Source: Deltaproteobacteria bacterium
Lineage (GTDB): Bacteria; Myxococcota; UBA796; SXON01
Direction: 5' to 3'
Length of the DNA stretch: 15,475 nt
Assembly: GCA_947483545.1 (NCBI GenBank)
Contig: CANKNP010000088.1
Location: forward strand, 1 to 15,475
Of the stretch, positions 14,286 to 15,475 are shown one piece after another. How positions within the stretch are numbered: the first letter of the stretch is position 1; every line of letters starts with the position of its first letter. A program made the translations under genes and the position numbers. Below the pieces are notes generated by a model. That model had not been told where the DNA came from and searched no databases. It saw only the letters and a program-made list of their open reading frames with translations.

Positions 14286-15475
14286 ATGAGCACGATACGC
14301 ATGGCTTCGATGGAACTGACCCCCGGCACGATCGTGGACCGCTACACCCTGGAGGACCGCCTCGGGGAGGGCGGGATGGCCGCCGTTTTTCGCGTGCGGC
14401 ACAACCAACTTGGGAGCTTGCATGCGCTCAAGGTGCTGACCGTGTCAAACGCGGGGGTCAAGCAGCGGCTGGTGCAGGAGGGCAGGGTGCAGGCGACCCT
14501 GCGCCACATGAACATCGTGGCGGTCACGGACATCGTCGAGGTGGACGGGGCGCCCGGGCTGATCATGGAATTCGTGGATGGCCCGAACCTGGACGAGCTG
14601 CTTGGCCGTCACCGGCCCACCGAGGAGGAGGCGACGGCGCTCGCGGCGGGGATCATCGAGGGGGTCGCGTGCGCCCACAAGCTGGGCCTCATCCACCGCG
14701 ATCTGAAGCCTGGGAACGTGCTGATCGCCGTCACCAGCGCCGGTCCCGTGCCGAAGGTCGCCGACTTCGGGCTCGCCAAGGTGCTCGACGGGGATTCCGG
14801 CGGCCCGATGAGCCGTACGCGCTCGGGGACCGCGATGGGGACGCCGTCCTACATGGCGCCCGAGCAGATCCGCAACGCGAAAGGCGTGGACAAGCGGGCC
14901 GATGTGTTCGCGCTCGGCGCGATCATCTACGAGCTGCACACGGGGCGACAGGCGTTTCCCGGCGAGGACCTGTTGACGGTCATGAGTGCCATCGCCTCCG
15001 GCAGCTACGTCGATCCCCTGGAGTACGCACCGGACCTGCCTGAGCGCGTCCAGCGTGCGATCCGGGGCGCCCTGGAGGTGAGCCTCCCCGCGCGCATCCC
15101 TGACTGTGAGACGCTCCTGGCTACCCTTCGGGGCCTGGATGGCGATGCCGACGGGCCTTCCAGTGGCATCCGGATGAGCCGGCCGATGGGCTCCTGGTCC
15201 CCCGCGATGCTGGCGAGCATCGCGCCCCGCACCTCGCTCCCAGCGGTTGACCTCACCGCTGCCAGCAAGCCGCCCGCTGCACCACGAACCTATGCGCTCT
15301 CGAGCGTGGAGGGCGACGAACCGCCCAATGAGCCGTCCACGGAGACGCGGCCTCGGCAGCGGGTTCAACCACCGCCCGCCGCTGGGGGGACGATCAGCCC
15401 GCCGATCCTGGACAGTTCTCCGGCGGTGGCCGTTGGGGATCCGCAGCGATCGGTCATGGAGACGCGGGCCCGGTC
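14286..15475 (+). CDS. PknB-type Ser/Thr protein kinase, partial (runs off the window)
   Basis: 396 residues are visible, without a stop. The kinase domain spans about 20-285: Gly loop GEGGMAAVF (27-35), Lys49 in ALKV, alpha-C Glu65, HRD at 137-139 with Lys141 and Asn144, DFG at 160-162, activation loop with Ser/Thr-rich stretch (171-186), GTPSYMAPE (185-193) and Asp206. All catalytic residues are intact. From about 290 onward the chain is a Pro/Ser/Ala-rich, probably disordered linker, as usual before a membrane or sensor segment, here cut by the window edge. The start at 14286 has GAGGA about 10 nt upstream; ATGs at 14301 and 14310 are close alternatives. It diverges from the hybrid histidine kinase gene, so the two kinase types may be co-regulated. 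Confidence 0.93.
   Translation, partial: MSTIRMASMELTPGTIVDRYTLEDRLGEGGMAAVFRVRHNQLGSLHALKVLTVSNAGVKQRLVQEGRVQATLRHMNIVAVTDIVEVDGAPGLIMEFVDGPNLDELLGRHRPTEEEATALAAGIIEGVACAHKLGLIHRDLKPGNVLIAVTSAGPVPKVADFGLAKVLDGDSGGPMSRTRSGTAMGTPSYMAPEQIRNAKGVDKRADVFALGAIIYELHTGRQAFPGEDLLTVMSAIASGSYVDPLEYAPDLPERVQRAIRGALEVSLPARIPDCETLLATLRGLDGDADGPSSGIRMSRPMGSWSPAMLASIAPRTSLPAVDLTAASKPPAAPRTYALSSVEGDEPPNEPSTETRPRQRVQPPPAAGGTISPPILDSSPAVAVGDPQRSVMETRAR

Noticed and set aside
13036..14289. 417-residue plus-strand frame opposite the hybrid kinase
   Set aside because: The opposite strand encodes a complete kinase with all catalytic motifs; this frame is an His/Arg/Pro-rich shadow typical of high-GC DNA.

Overview
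The window looks like chromosomal DNA from a high-GC member of the Myxococcota or a close deltaproteobacterial relative. The evidence is a surface protein ending in a MYXO-CTERM-like tail (Cys-Gly, hydrophobic stretch, Arg cluster), a PEGA-repeat protein, a PknB-type Ser/Thr kinase, a hybrid PAS histidine kinase, several lipoproteins, and a copper monooxygenase-like lipoprotein of the peptidylglycine/dopamine monooxygenase superfamily. No tRNA, rRNA, transposase, integrase, CRISPR array or phage gene was seen. Assignment below phylum level is not possible from what can be read here.

Layout. Positions 1-94 hold two strong hairpins, followed on the minus strand by an unrecognised multi-pass membrane protein (149-751). 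A 166-bp divergent gap with a pyrimidine-rich tract leads to a plus-strand cluster: a four-PEGA-repeat exported protein (918-2021); a 1422-residue Asp/Cys-rich lipoprotein (2018-6286) coupled to it by an ATGA overlap; and a predicted outer-membrane beta-barrel gene (GTG start 6297) whose reading frame appears broken near 6990-7010, its natural C-terminus lying in another frame up to 7147. The convergent gap 7148-7565 carries hairpins and a perfect 58-bp direct repeat.

Next comes a minus-strand run: lipoprotein (10087-9506), DUF2330-like protein with a MYXO-CTERM-like tail (9451-8165) and a beta-rich protein that overlaps it by TTGA (8168-7566). Divergent from it, sharing the very same CATG, is the copper-monooxygenase-like lipoprotein (10086-11045). 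It converges, with a 2-bp gap, on a minus-strand pair: hybrid histidine kinase (14238-12040) and a coupled membrane-anchored PDZ protein (12043-11048). A Ser/Thr kinase (14286 to the window edge) diverges from the histidine kinase across a 47-bp gap containing a 12-bp perfect palindrome.

The most remarkable object is the giant lipoprotein. From residue 150 to its end it is 38 Cys-flanked EF-loop-like units, arranged as 19 two-unit repeats of about 67 residues, with an aromatic residue restricted almost perfectly to the odd units. Its neighbours (a PEGA protein with a C-terminal membrane segment and an outer-membrane barrel) suggest one envelope or surface assembly, possibly calcium dependent; this is inference from context. 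The right half looks like a signalling locus (two kinases and a PDZ protein), but nothing in the sequence links it directly to the surface cluster.
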